Shown here: positions 7,864 through 15,424 of the stretch, piece by piece
How the letters are laid out: the number at the start of each line of letters is the position of its first letter
Position numbering within the stretch: position 1 is the stretch's first letter
Assembly: GCA_004563275.1 (NCBI GenBank)
Contig: SFSZ01000024.1
Span: forward strand, 1-22,825
Direction of reading: 5' to 3'
Source: a bacterium
GTDB taxonomy: Bacteria; Bacillota_I; Bacilli_A; RF39; UBA660
DNA: 22,825 nt
Position numbers and translations under genes: made by a program
The notes under the pieces: model-generated
The model's database searches: none
What the model was told of the DNA's origin: nothing
What the model saw: the letters and a program-made list of their open reading frames with translations, nothing else

Positions 7864-9030
7864 TTATTCCATAATTTCTGTTACAGTACCAGCACCTACA
7901 GTACGTCCACCTTCACGAATTGAGAACTTAGTTCCGTTTTCTAAAGCAACCATACTGATTAATTCTACTGTCATTTCTACGTTGTCACCTGGCATAACCA
8001 TTTCAACTCCTTGAGGAAGTTCAATAACACCAGTTACATCTGTAGTTCTGAAATAGAATTGAGGTCTGTAGTTTGAGAAGAATGGAGTATGACGTCCACC
8101 TTCTTCTTTAGATAATACGTATACAGAAGCTTTGAATTTTTTATGAGGAGTAACTGAACCTGGTTTAGCTAATACTTGTCCACGTTCAACTTCGTCTCTG
8201 TTTATACCACGAAGTAATACACCAGCATTGTCTCCTGCTTCAGCATAATCTAAAGATTTTCTGAACATTTCGATTCCAGTAACAACTGTTTTCTTAGTTG
8301 GTTTTAATCCAACGATTTCAACTTCATCGTTAAGATTTAATTTACCTCTTTCAACACGTCCAGTAACAACTGTACCACGTCCTGAAATTGTAAATACATC
8401 TTCGATACTCATTAAGAATGGTTTATCATTATCTCTTTCTGGAGTTGGAATGTATTCATCAACAGCAGCCATTAAATCTTTAATAGATTGTACAGCTTCT
8501 GGATCTCCTTCAAGAGCCTTTAGAGCAGATCCTCTAATAATAGGACAATCAGCATCAAAGTTGTATTCTCCTAACAATTCTCTGATTTCCATTTCTACTA
8601 AGTCTAATAATTCTTTGTCATCTACTTGATCACATTTGTTCATGTAAACAACGATTCTAGGAACTCCTACTTGACGAGCAAGTAAAATATGTTCTCTAGT
8701 TTGTGGCATAGGACCATCTGCAGCAGAAACTACTAAGATAGCTCCATCCATTTGTGCAGCACCAGTAATCATGTTTTTAACATAGTCAGCATGTCCTGGG
8801 CAGTCTACGTGAGCATAATGACGTGTTTCAGTTTCATACTCAACGTGTGCAGTATTAATAGTAATACCACGTTCTCTTTCTTCAGGTGCTTTATCGATAT
8901 CAGCATAATCAACGAAATCACCAAAATATTTTGTAATTGCAGCAGTTAATGTAGTTTTACCATGGTCTACGTGTCCGATAGTACCAATGTTTACATGTGG
9001 TTTGCTACGATCAAATTTTTGTCTTGCCAT
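7864..9030 (-). CDS. tuf: Elongation factor Tu
   Basis: This 388-residue GTPase delivers aminoacyl-tRNA to the ribosome. All GTP motifs are present: G1 GHVDHGKT, G2 [10 protein letters not shown]3 DCPGHAD and G4 NKCD. Domains 2 and 3 are complete and it ends in [14 protein letters not shown]. It is a few residues shorter than the usual 394-397, mostly in the loop after G1 ([20 protein letters not shown]). It is the last gene of rpsL-rpsG-fusA-tuf and lies 81 bases after fusA. That gap holds a likely extra promoter (9072-9100), so tuf can be made in excess of the rest of the operon. ATG 9030 has AGGAGG eight bases upstream. Confidence 0.99.
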   Translation of the reverse strand: MARQKFDRSKPHVNIGTIGHVDHGKTTLTAAITKYFGDFVDYADIDKAPEERERGITINTAHVEYETETRHYAHVDCPGHADYVKNMITGAAQMDGAILVVSAADGPMPQTREHILLARQVGVPRIVVYMNKCDQVDDKELLDLVEMEIRELLGEYNFDADCPIIRGSALKALEGDPEAVQSIKDLMAAVDEYIPTPERDNDKPFLMSIEDVFTISGRGTVVTGRVERGKLNLNDEVEIVGLKPTKKTVVTGIEMFRKSLDYAEAGDNAGVLLRGINRDEVERGQVLAKPGSVTPHKKFKASVYVLSKEEGGRHTPFFSNYRPQFYFRTTDVTGVIELPQGVEMVMPGDNVEMTVELISMVALENGTKFSIREGGRTVGAGTVTEIME

Positions 9031-9071
9031 ATTTTTTCCTCCTATAAATTTAATTTCTTATTACAAGATAT

Positions 9072-9100
9072 ATTTTATCTAATTCTTGAATATAATTCAA
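9072..9100 (-). promoter_or_regulatory. Internal promoter before tuf
   Basis: TTGAAT, a 17-base spacer and TAAAAT on the minus strand in the fusA-tuf gap. A small hairpin (CTTGAA / TTCAAG) overlaps the -35 and has no T run, so it is not a terminator. Confidence 0.5.
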
Positions 9101-9111
9101 GTATTATTCAA

Positions 9112-11184
9112 TTAGTTTACGCTGTTTTTCTTGATAATTTCTTCAGCGATTGATTTAGGAACTTCTTCATAATGATCTAGTTCCATAACGAATGTTCCAC
9201 GACCTTGTGAATTACTTCTTAATGAAGTCATGTAACCAAACATTTCTGATAATGGTACCATTGCAGTAATTTGTAATGCATTGCCACGTGATTCTTGACC
9301 AAGTGGTCTACCACGACGAGATGTTAAATCTCCCATTACATTACCCATGTATTCTTCTGGCACTACTACAGATACTTTCATAATAGGTTCTAAAAGAACT
9401 GGTTTACATTTATTTTTAGCTTCTTTTAAAGCCATTGATGCAGCAATTTTGAATGCCATTTCTGATGAGTCTACATCATGGTATGATCCATCAAATAATG
9501 TAGCTTTAACGTCTACCATTGGGTAGCCAGCTAATACCCCACCAGCCATAGCTTCTTGTAAACCTTTATCTGTTACTGGAATATATTCACGAGGAACTAC
9601 ACCACCAACGATTGCATCAACAAATTCATAACCTTTATCTTTATTTGGTTCGAATTTAATCCAAACATGTCCGTATTGTCCACGTCCACCTGATTGTTTA
9701 ATATATTTACCTTCACATTCAGCAGTTTGAGTTAAAGTTTCACGGTAAGCAACTTGTGGTTTACCTACGTTAGCTTCTACACCAAATTCTCTTCTCATAC
9801 GGTCTACTTGTACATCTAAGTGTAATTCACCCATACCAGAAATTACTGTTTGTCCAGTTTCAACATCAGTTTTATATTTAAATGTTGGATCTTCTTCTGC
9901 TAATTTTTGCAATGCTAAGCCCATCTTATCTTGATCAGCTTTTGATTTTGGTTCAATAGCCATATCGATAACTGGTAATGGGAATTCCATACCTTTCATA
10001 ATAACTGGATTTTTTTCATCACATAATGTATCAGCAGTTGTTGTATTTTTTAATCCTACAGCTGCAGCAATTTCACCACAGTAAACTTCTTGAATTTCTT
10101 TTCTTTGGTTAGCATGCATTTGTAAGAGACGTCCGATTCTTTCTTTTTCTCCTTTTGTTGAGTTTAGAACATAAGAACCAGATTTTAATACCCCAGAATA
10201 TACTCTGAAGAATGCTAATCTACCTACGAATGGATCTGTCATAATTTTGAATGCTAATGCTGTAAATGGTTCGCTATCACTTGGGTGACGTAAAACATCA
10301 TTTCCATTTTTATCATAACATTCAATAGCAGCTACATCTGTAGGAGATGGCATGTAATCGATAACTGCATCTAATGCAAATTTAACACCTTTATTTGAAA
10401 GTGCGTCACCACACATTACTGGGAAGAATTCAGCTGCTAATGTTCCTTTACGGATAGCACGTTTAATTAAATCAACGCTTACTTCTTCACCTTCAAGGTA
10501 TTTTTCCATTAATTCATCATCAAATTCAGCTACTGCTTCGATTAATTCAATTCTCTTTGTTTCGATTAAATCTTTCATATCTTCAGGAATTTCTTTGATT
10601 TCAAAATCTTCATGTTGTCCACCATCATAGTAGATAGCTTGTCTATTAAGAATATCAATAATTCCTTGGAAGTTATCTTCAGCACCAATTGGCCAAGCGA
10701 TAGGAGCAGCATTTGCGCCTAATCTATCTTTAATAGTTTTTAAACTATATTCGAAGTCAGCTCCTAATTTTCCCATTTTATTTGAGAAGAACATTCTTGG
10801 AACTTTATATTCGTTTGCTTGTCTCCAAACTGTTTCTGTTTGTGGTTCAACACCTGCTTGTGAGTCTAATACAGTAACAGCACCATCTAGTACTCTTAAA
10901 CTTCTTTGTACTTCGATAGTAAAGTCTACGTGACCTGGTGTATCAATAATATTGAAACGATATCCTTTCCAGTGAGCAGTTGTAGCAGCACTAGTAATTG
11001 TGATACCTCTTTCTTTTTCTTGTTCCATCCAGTCCATTTGAGATTCACCATCATGTGTTTCTCCAATTTTATGAGTAATTCCTGTGTGGAATAAAACTCT
11101 TTCTGTAAATGTTGTTTTTCCGGCATCGATATGAGCCATAATTCCTATATTACGAATTTTGTCTAATGTAACATCTCTTGCCAT
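9112..11184 (-). CDS. fusA: Elongation factor G, with altered G4 motif
   Basis: The 690-residue translocase GTPase has the normal five-domain length. G1 is AHIDAGKT, G2 RGITITSA and G3 DTPGHVDF. The domain IV blocks [12 protein letters not shown] and [10 protein letters not shown], and the C-terminal domain V, are intact. The oddity is G4. Where EF-G reads NKMDRLGADF, this gene reads [10 protein letters not shown]; the codon is GGA at about 10775. The aspartate of NKxD normally reads the guanine base, so this substitution should weaken guanine recognition. Neighbouring residues (FFSNKM instead of FVNKMD) also differ from the usual. The rest of the protein shows no decay. It starts 6 bases after the rpsG stop with GGTAGG as ribosome site, third in the str operon. 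Confidence 0.97.
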   Translation of the reverse strand: MARDVTLDKIRNIGIMAHIDAGKTTFTERVLFHTGITHKIGETHDGESQMDWMEQEKERGITITSAATTAHWKGYRFNIIDTPGHVDFTIEVQRSLRVLDGAVTVLDSQAGVEPQTETVWRQANEYKVPRMFFSNKMGKLGADFEYSLKTIKDRLGANAAPIAWPIGAEDNFQGIIDILNRQAIYYDGGQHEDFEIKEIPEDMKDLIETKRIELIEAVAEFDDELMEKYLEGEEVSVDLIKRAIRKGTLAAEFFPVMCGDALSNKGVKFALDAVIDYMPSPTDVAAIECYDKNGNDVLRHPSDSEPFTALAFKIMTDPFVGRLAFFRVYSGVLKSGSYVLNSTKGEKERIGRLLQMHANQRKEIQEVYCGEIAAAVGLKNTTTADTLCDEKNPVIMKGMEFPLPVIDMAIEPKSKADQDKMGLALQKLAEEDPTFKYKTDVETGQTVISGMGELHLDVQVDRMRREFGVEANVGKPQVAYRETLTQTAECEGKYIKQSGGRGQYGHVWIKFEPNKDKGYEFVDAIVGGVVPREYIPVTDKGLQEAMAGGVLAGYPMVDVKATLFDGSYHDVDSSEMAFKIAASMALKEAKNKCKPVLLEPIMKVSVVVPEEYMGNVMGDLTSRRGRPLGQESRGNALQITAMVPLSEMFGYMTSLRSNSQGRGTFVMELDHYEEVPKSIAEEIIKKNSVN

Positions 11185-11190
11185 AAAAAC

Positions 11191-11658
11191 CTACCATCTA
11201 TAATGAGCAAATGCTTTATTAGCTTCCGCCATTTTATGAGTGTCTTCTCTCTTTTTAACAGCTCCACCAACACCATTTGCAGCATCAATAATTTCTGCAG
11301 CTAATTTATTAGCCATTCCTCTACCGCCTCTTAGTCTTGAATAGTTAACTAACCAACGAAGAGCTAAGGTTTGGGCTCTTGTTTCACTAACTTCAATTGG
11401 AACTTGAACGTTAGATCCACCAACACGACGTGATTTTACTTCTAAAGCAGGAGTAATATTTTCCATGGCTTTATTGAAAACTTCCATCGGATCTTGATTT
11501 GTTTGTTCTTTTATTTTATCAAATGCCTCATATAAAATTTTAGAAGCAGTTCCTCTTTTTCCGTCGTTCATAACAGCGTTGATTAATTTAGTAACTACTT
11601 TTGAATTGTATATAGGATCTGGTAAAACATCACGTTTAATTGCACGTCTTTTACGCAT
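11191..11658 (-). CDS. rpsG: 30S ribosomal protein S7
   Basis: The 155-residue S7, usual length, from [11 protein letters not shown] to [15 protein letters not shown]. It binds the 3' major domain of 16S rRNA and organises the 30S head. The ATG at 11658 has AAGGAGG eight bases upstream. That ribosome site lies inside the extended rpsL reading frame, and the first 64 bases of rpsG overlap the end of that frame. It is followed after 6 bases by fusA. In other bacteria S7 represses its own operon by binding near this junction; whether that holds here cannot be read from the sequence. Confidence 0.98.
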   Translation of the reverse strand: MRKRRAIKRDVLPDPIYNSKVVTKLINAVMNDGKRGTASKILYEAFDKIKEQTNQDPMEVFNKAMENITPALEVKSRRVGGSNVQVPIEVSETRAQTLALRWLVNYSRLRGGRGMANKLAAEIIDAANGVGGAVKKREDTHKMAEANKAFAHYRW

Positions 11659-12074
11659 ATTTTTTCCTCCTTATATTTAGCACCGTATTTACTTCTTGAT
11701 TGTTTACGATCATTAACACCTTGAGTATCTAATGTACCACGAATGATATGATAACGAACACCGATTAAGTCTTTAACACGGCCACCACGAATTAGAACAA
11801 CGCTATGTTCTTGTAAGTTATGTCCTTCACCTGGTATGTAAGTATCTACTTCACGTCCATTTGAAAGTCTAACACGAGCATATTTTCTTAATGCTGAGTT
11901 TGGTTTCTTTGGAGTTTTAGTACCAACACGAGTACATACACCTCTCATTTGTGGATGATCAGTTTTTGTAGTCTTTCTTTCCATACTATTAAATCCAACG
12001 TTTAATACAGGACTTTTCTTCTTCTTAGTTTTATCTTTTCTTTTAGATTTAACTAATTGATTAATTGTAGGCAT
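11595..12074 (-). CDS. rpsL: 30S ribosomal protein S12 with run-on C-terminus
   Basis: Residues 1-133 are a normal S12 of the Gram-positive type ([38 protein letters not shown]). S12 sits at the decoding centre. The family ends about here, at 137-140 residues. In this sequence the frame has no stop at the expected place and reads on through the rpsG ribosome site (as YKEEK) and 64 bases of rpsG, ending at residue 159 with an unrelated-looking tail. Removing the TA before TAAGGAGG would give GAK followed by TAA, and adding one A would give GAKI followed by TAA. A small indel, in the genome or in the assembly, is therefore the simplest cause. The ATG at 12074 has AAAGGAAG upstream. First gene of the str operon. 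Confidence 0.95.
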   Translation of the reverse strand: MPTINQLVKSKRKDKTKKKKSPVLNVGFNSMERKTTKTDHPQMRGVCTRVGTKTPKKPNSALRKYARVRLSNGREVDTYIPGEGHNLQEHSVVLIRGGRVKDLIGVRYHIIRGTLDTQGVNDRKQSRSKYGAKYKEEKICVKDVQLNVMFYQILYTIQK

Positions 12075-12094
12075 ATTTTTTCTTCCTTTCTAAG

Positions 12095-12151
12095 CACACA
12101 TCCTGGTGTGTTGTAAATTACTTAAATTAAGGTTCTATCTGGGATAGAACC
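12095..12151 (-). promoter_or_regulatory. Structured rpsL leader (two hairpins)
   Basis: The leader RNA carries a perfect 9-bp hairpin GGTTCTATC / GATAGAACC with a three-base loop (12131-12151), starting about ten bases after the predicted transcript start. A weaker CACAC / GTGTG hairpin (12095-12110) lies just before the ribosome site. Neither has a T run, so they are not terminators. They could stabilise the mRNA or form a ribosomal-protein binding site; I cannot decide which. Confidence 0.5.
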
Positions 12152-12169
12152 AAAATTAAATGCATAAAT

Positions 12170-12198
12170 AATATAACATTAAGATATTTTTATGTCAA
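12170..12198 (-). promoter_or_regulatory. Promoter of the str operon
   Basis: Perfect TTGACA, a 17-base spacer and TATATT, with TG one base before the -10, on the minus strand. It starts a leader of about 90 bases before rpsL and is the strongest promoter in the window by eye. Confidence 0.8.
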
Positions 12199-12267
12199 TA
12201 TATTTTAAGCTTTTTTAGGTATTTTTACGATAAATTTATACCCTTTTATTAGTTTATGTTTAATAAA

Positions 12268-12295
12268 ATAAAAAAAGTATAAAATATACTTTTTT
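12268..12295 (-). terminator. Terminator of the small membrane-protein operon
   Basis: An 11-bp stem AAAAAAGTATA / TATACTTTTTT (12285-12295 with 12271-12281) with a three-base loop and a T run on the minus strand, overlapping the stop codon at 12294. Confidence 0.85.
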
Positions 12296-12674
12296 AACAT
12301 GCATCTGTACAAGCGGATGATTTTGTGTCATATAGTGAATTATATCCTTTTGTAGTATATTTTTCACATTTTAAATATGGGTTATACTTTATTAGTGACA
12401 TTTGGGAAGTTATTAGAACGTATCCCGTACAAGTATCACCATTGATAACATTATTAATTTCATATCCGTTATTTTTTAATTCGGTTATGGATATATAAGC
12501 ACCCGCTTTTAATTCAACAGGTTTTACTCCATAATATCTTTGAGCCTCAAATTTAATTTTTTCTTCCAATGATCTGTATTCTTTATTTTGTTTTTTTATG
12601 GCAAATCCCACTGTTGTTAATGTTCCAACTAAAAGAACTGCAAATACTGTCCATATAATTAAAATTTTCTTCAT
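12294..12674 (-). CDS. Small membrane-anchored protein, pseudopilin-like
   Basis: This 126-residue protein has a single hydrophobic helix at residues 4-25 and then a soluble domain of about 100 residues with five cysteines. It includes the blocks ISITELKNNGYEI, GDTCTGYVLI, NPYLKCEKYTTKGY and a C-terminal SSACTDAC. No lipobox and no clear signal-peptidase site are visible, so it is probably anchored by its N-terminus. The short basic N-terminus, single helix and 'LKNNGY...CTGYV...YLKC...Y' pattern recall pseudopilin-like proteins of gut Bacillota. That resemblance is from memory and is weak evidence. Its ATG overlaps the TAA of the 54-residue gene by one base (TAATG), so the two are translationally coupled. 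The pair sits between rplL and rpsL, where rpoB-rpoC are expected. Confidence 0.8.
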   Translation of the reverse strand: MKKILIIWTVFAVLLVGTLTTVGFAIKKQNKEYRSLEEKIKFEAQRYYGVKPVELKAGAYISITELKNNGYEINNVINGDTCTGYVLITSQMSLIKYNPYLKCEKYTTKGYNSLYDTKSSACTDAC

Positions 12675-12838
12675 TATTTTATTACCTCAATTATACAAAT
12701 TTTATTATTTACTAGATTAACTGGCACATTTTGATAAAATTTATATATATAATAAATAGCAAAAAATAATGCACATATTAGTATAGACATAAGAAATGCC
12801 ATCATTGCAAAGCCCCAGCCTTTTTGATTTAATTTCAT
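12674..12838 (-). CDS. 54-residue membrane protein with NQKGWGF start
   Basis: A short ORF starting at ATG 12838 with AGAGGG six bases upstream. The product begins MKLNQKGWGF, then has one hydrophobic helix at about residues 10-32 and a short tail ending IIEVIK. Its stop overlaps the start of the 126-residue gene by one base, which strongly supports it being translated. The K-G-aromatic-G sequence before a hydrophobic helix resembles the type IV prepilin cleavage region (KGFTLIE), but the glutamate at +5 is missing. I therefore call it only prepilin-like. An AT-rich stretch upstream holds several TATAAT-like hexamers but no convincing -35. Confidence 0.7.
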   Translation of the reverse strand: MKLNQKGWGFAMMAFLMSILICALFFAIYYIYKFYQNVPVNLVNNKICIIEVIK

Positions 12839-12912
12839 AATCATCCCTCTTTATTGATTAATTTTATATAAATTATATAATAATTATACTTTATAAAATT
12901 AAATATAGCAAA

Positions 12913-12937
12913 TAAAAAAACCTTTAAAAGGTTTTTT
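12913..12937 (-). terminator. Terminator of rplJ-rplL
   Basis: Minus-strand stem AAAAAACCTTTT / AAAGGTTTTTT around the rplL stop, with a T run. Transcription of rplJL should end here, with no rpoB following. Confidence 0.8.
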
Positions 12938-12938
12938 A

Positions 12939-13304
12939 TTAAGCTAATTCTACAGTAGCTCCAGCTTCTTCTAATTTAGCTTTAATTTCGTTTGCTTCGT
13001 CAACTGAAACATTTTCTTTAATGTTTCCACCATTGTCAGCAACACCTTTAGCTTCTACTAATCCTAAACCAGTAATTTCACGAATTACTTTGATAACTTG
13101 GATTTTAGCAGCTCCAGCGTCTTTTAATACAACAGTTTTTGTAGAAGGTCCTTCTTCAACAGCAGCAGCAGGTGCAGCAGCAACAGCTACAGCTGATGGA
13201 TCTACTCCGAATTCCTCCTTCATAGCGTCAACTAATTCTTTAACTTCAAGAATAGTCATTTCTTTTAATGAATTAATAAAATCTTCTTTTGTAATTTTAG
13301 CCAT
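12939..13304 (-). CDS. rplL: 50S ribosomal protein L7/L12
   Basis: The 121-residue stalk protein has an N-terminal dimerisation domain (ITKEDFINSLKEMTILEVKEL), an Ala/Val-rich hinge at about 38-52, and a C-terminal domain with IREITGLGLVEAK that recruits translation factors. The domain usually reads K at DAGAAKIQVIK, as here. Length is normal. ATG 13304 has AAAGGAAAAAG upstream. It follows rplJ by 25 bases in the same transcript, under the L10 leader. Confidence 0.98.
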   Translation of the reverse strand: MAKITKEDFINSLKEMTILEVKELVDAMKEEFGVDPSAVAVAAAPAAAVEEGPSTKTVVLKDAGAAKIQVIKVIREITGLGLVEAKGVADNGGNIKENVSVDEANEIKAKLEEAGATVELA

Positions 13305-13329
13305 TTTCTCTTTTTCCTTTCTTTTTAAA

Positions 13330-13821
13330 TTACTTTTCTAATCCTTCAGCATATAAATTTAATGCTATAGATAGATTTTTAACGTGTTCTATCATACCAC
13401 CTGCAAGCATAGTAAGTAAGCCTTCCATTGATGGAATACTAGCATATTCATTGATAGTGTCAATTCCAACAACTTCACCATTGATAATTCCTGAACGAAT
13501 TTCAGCGCATTTATGATCTTTTGTGAATTTTGATAAAACCTTAATTGGTTCCAATAATTCTTTACCAAATATAATAGCATTTGGTCCTTCAAGAACATTT
13601 GCCATATCTAAATTCATTTCATCTGTAGCTCTTCTTACTAAAGTGTTTTTATAAATCTTAACTTCGCCGTTAGCTTCTTTAAGTTTACTTCTTAATTCAG
13701 CCATATCAGCAACTGTTAATCCTTGGTAAGAAAATAATACTACTGATTCTGAATTTTTGATTTTGTCAGCAATTTCATTAACTACTTCTCTTTTTGCGTT
13801 AAGAATTTTTTCACTTGCCAT
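13330..13821 (-). CDS. rplJ: 50S ribosomal protein L10
   Basis: The 163-residue L10 anchors L7/L12 dimers to the ribosome. Recognisable blocks are NAKREVVNEIADKI, VVLFSYQGLTVADMAELR, KIYKNTLVRRA and EGPNAIIFG. I start it at ATG 13821, with AGGAGG seven bases upstream. An open frame continues 30 codons further to 13911, but that stretch lies in the L10 leader RNA and looks nothing like L10. It is therefore an accident of the leader. The gene heads rplJ-rplL, and both are controlled by the leader attenuator at 13843-13932. Confidence 0.97.
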   Translation of the reverse strand: MASEKILNAKREVVNEIADKIKNSESVVLFSYQGLTVADMAELRSKLKEANGEVKIYKNTLVRRATDEMNLDMANVLEGPNAIIFGKELLEPIKVLSKFTKDHKCAEIRSGIINGEVVGIDTINEYASIPSMEGLLTMLAGGMIEHVKNLSIALNLYAEGLEK

Positions 13822-13842
13822 ATTCTTCCTCCTTTTGTTTTT

Positions 13843-13932
13843 ATAAAAAAACTTTCCATGAGGAAAGTTATAGTTAATTTCTATGCTTTCCTCGGCAGGA
13901 TTATTAAGCAATTGCCCCTGCTTTCTTCGGAT
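13843..13932 (-). promoter_or_regulatory. L10 leader with attenuator (rplJL autoregulation)
   Basis: The leader carries the Firmicutes L10-leader signature: ATCCGAAGAAAGCAGG, then CCTGCCGAGG, closing a GCAGG / CCTGC stem (13886-13932). Just before rplJ is a terminator, AACTTTCC ATGA-type loop GGAAAGTT plus eight T (13843-13869). GAGGAAAG at 13886-13893 is perfectly complementary to CTTTCCTC at 13860-13867, the first half of the terminator. This gives a clear switch: free leader forms the antiterminator, and L10 or L10-L12 binding to the CCGAGG region would release the terminator. The mechanism follows the known family; the pairing is visible here. Confidence 0.88.
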
Positions 13933-13954
13933 AAAAAGTTTTTTTAACGAATTT

Positions 13955-13983
13955 AATATACTACATATTTAACTATTTGTCAA
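13955..13983 (-). promoter_or_regulatory. Promoter of rplJ-rplL
   Basis: TTGACA, a 17-base spacer and TATATT on the minus strand. The -35 lies inside the last codons of rplA (…TTTGACAAATAG), so the promoter is embedded in the end of the upstream gene. Confidence 0.75.
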
Positions 13984-14671
13984 AAGAATTAATATTTAAT
14001 TTAATTCCAGGACCCATAGTTGTACAAATTGAAATACTTTTAACGAATACTCCTTTAACTGATTTAGGTTTATTCTTTAAGATAGTATTTACAAAATATG
14101 TAAGGTTTTCTTGTAAAGCTTTATCTTCGAAAGATACTTTACCGATTACTCCGTGAATGTTTCCTAATGAATCAGCACGATATTCTACCATACCTTTTTT
14201 AACATCTGCTACAGTTTTTGCAGGTGTAGGTGTAACTGTTCCAGTTTTAGGGTTTGGCATTAATCCTTTTGGTCCTAAAACTTTACCAATTTTACCTAAA
14301 GCAGGCATCATTTCTGGTGTAGCGATTATTACATCATAATCAAACCAGTTTTCATTAGAAATTTTATCAATTAAATCTTGATCTCCAACAAAGTCAGCAC
14401 CTGCTTCTTTTGCTTCAGTAGCAGCAGCTCCTTTAGCTAGAACTAAGATTTTCTTTGATTTACCAGTCCCGTTAGGAAGTACGATTGAACCTCTTAATTG
14501 TTGATCAGATTTTTTAGTATCAATATTAAGATTCATAGCAACTTCTACAGAGCTATCGAATTTAGTAATACTTGTAGTTTTTACTAATTCTATTGCTTCA
14601 GCTAAGTCATAAACTTTAGTTTTATCGACTTTACTAGAAGCTTCCACATATTTCTTTCCTAGTTTTTTCAT
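13973..14671 (-). CDS. rplA: 50S ribosomal protein L1
   Basis: The 232-residue L1, normal length, forms the ribosomal L1 stalk and often represses its own operon. Family blocks are present: VEVAMNLNIDTKKSDQQLRG, GPKGLMPNPKTGTVT, GKVSFEDKALQEN and GPGIKLNI. I start it at ATG 14671, with GGAGGG seven bases upstream. A TTG five codons further up lies on top of that ribosome site and is unlikely. It is the second gene of rplK-rplA, 35 bases after rplK. There is no hairpin terminator after it; the rplJ promoter takes over inside its end. Confidence 0.98.
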   Translation of the reverse strand: MKKLGKKYVEASSKVDKTKVYDLAEAIELVKTTSITKFDSSVEVAMNLNIDTKKSDQQLRGSIVLPNGTGKSKKILVLAKGAAATEAKEAGADFVGDQDLIDKISNENWFDYDVIIATPEMMPALGKIGKVLGPKGLMPNPKTGTVTPTPAKTVADVKKGMVEYRADSLGNIHGVIGKVSFEDKALQENLTYFVNTILKNKPKSVKGVFVKSISICTTMGPGIKLNINSFDK

Positions 14672-14706
14672 TATTTTTCCCTCCAATCGTGGTTAATTGC
14701 GGATAA

Positions 14707-15294
14707 TTAATTTTCTTCTTTTTCTTCTTTATTTTCGCCAATAACTTCTACTTCAGCAGAAGTGTTTGCAATGGATTCTTCCATTTCTGCAAGTTCAGCG
14801 TCTCTTTTTGCCATTTCTTTTTCTTCTTCAGCTGCTTCTTTTGCTTGTTCAGCTAATTCTGCATCATTTAATCCTTTAACAGCTATACCCATGTTACGAG
14901 CAGTTCCTTCAATAATATTCATTGCTGCTTCAATAGTATAAGCATTAAGATCTGGCATTTTGATTTCTGCAATCTTACGTAATTCATCTTGAGTAATAGT
15001 TGCTACTACTTCATTTGCTCCTTTTTTAGAAGCTTTTTGAATTTTTGCAACTTTCTTTAATAAGAATGCAGCTGGTGGAGTTTTTAATACAAAATCAAAT
15101 GAACGATCATCATAGATAGAAATTTCAACAGGTAAAACATCTCCCATTTTATCTTTAGAAGCATCGTTAAATTTTGTACAGAACTCTTGTAAATTAATTC
15201 CAGCAGGGCCTAAAACTGTACCAACTGGTGGTGCAGGTGTAGCTTTACCAGCAGGAATTTGTAATTTAATTCTCTTTACGACTTCTTTTGCCAC
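14707..15294 (-). CDS. rplK: 50S ribosomal protein L11 with acidic C-terminal tail
   Basis: The 195-residue protein has a complete L11 in residues 1-141: [21 protein letters not shown], the RNA-binding C-domain with [11 protein letters not shown], and [11 protein letters not shown]11 normally stops there, at 140-142 residues. Here about 54 more follow, rich in Glu and Ala with Lys ([21 protein letters not shown]…), probably a long charged helix ending in a disordered acidic tail. L11 binds the GTPase centre, so the tail could reach translation factors. I start it at GTG 15294 (…FFVAKEVV), because AAAGGATG lies at a proper distance. The ATG at 15303 is part of that ribosome site. Confidence 0.96.
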   Translation of the reverse strand: MAKEVVKRIKLQIPAGKATPAPPVGTVLGPAGINLQEFCTKFNDASKDKMGDVLPVEISIYDDRSFDFVLKTPPAAFLLKKVAKIQKASKKGANEVVATITQDELRKIAEIKMPDLNAYTIEAAMNIIEGTARNMGIAVKGLNDAELAEQAKEAAEEEKEMAKRDAELAEMEESIANTSAEVEVIGENKEEKEEN

Positions 15295-15323
15295 GAAAAA
15301 CACATCCTTTCATATTTTCGCTT

Positions 15324-15358
15324 AGTGGTATATGGGCTAATCCGCATTCCCCTCCACT
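15324..15358 (-). promoter_or_regulatory. Candidate ribosomal-protein leader before rplK
   Basis: On the minus strand an outer stem AGTGG / CCACT encloses GGGG...GCCC with an asymmetric internal loop (A opposite AUAUA). Such purine-rich asymmetric loops are typical of L1 target sites in L11-L1 operon leaders. It lies between the likely transcript start and rplK. It is a candidate only; the match is by shape. Confidence 0.45.
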
Positions 15359-15362
15359 TGCA

Positions 15363-15391
15363 TTTATATAAAAATATATAATTGCAGTTAA
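15363..15391 (-). promoter_or_regulatory. Possible promoter of rplK-rplA
   Basis: TTAACT, a 17-base spacer and TATAAA on the minus strand. This would start the transcript right at the base of the leader stem. A TTGTGA / TATATA pair with an 18-base spacer overlaps it as an alternative. Confidence 0.4.
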
Positions 15392-15424
15392 GATAATATC
15401 ACAACTTTACCTTGTTTTCAAGTA

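Noticed and set aside
9085..9105. Hairpin CTTGAA / TTCAAG between fusA and tuf as a terminator
   Set aside because: No T run follows on the minus strand and it overlaps the -35 of a likely tuf promoter.
13822..13911. Extra 30 codons before L10 (frame open to 13911)
   Set aside because: The stretch is the L10 leader RNA with its terminator hairpin; the ribosome site and family N-terminus fit ATG 13821.
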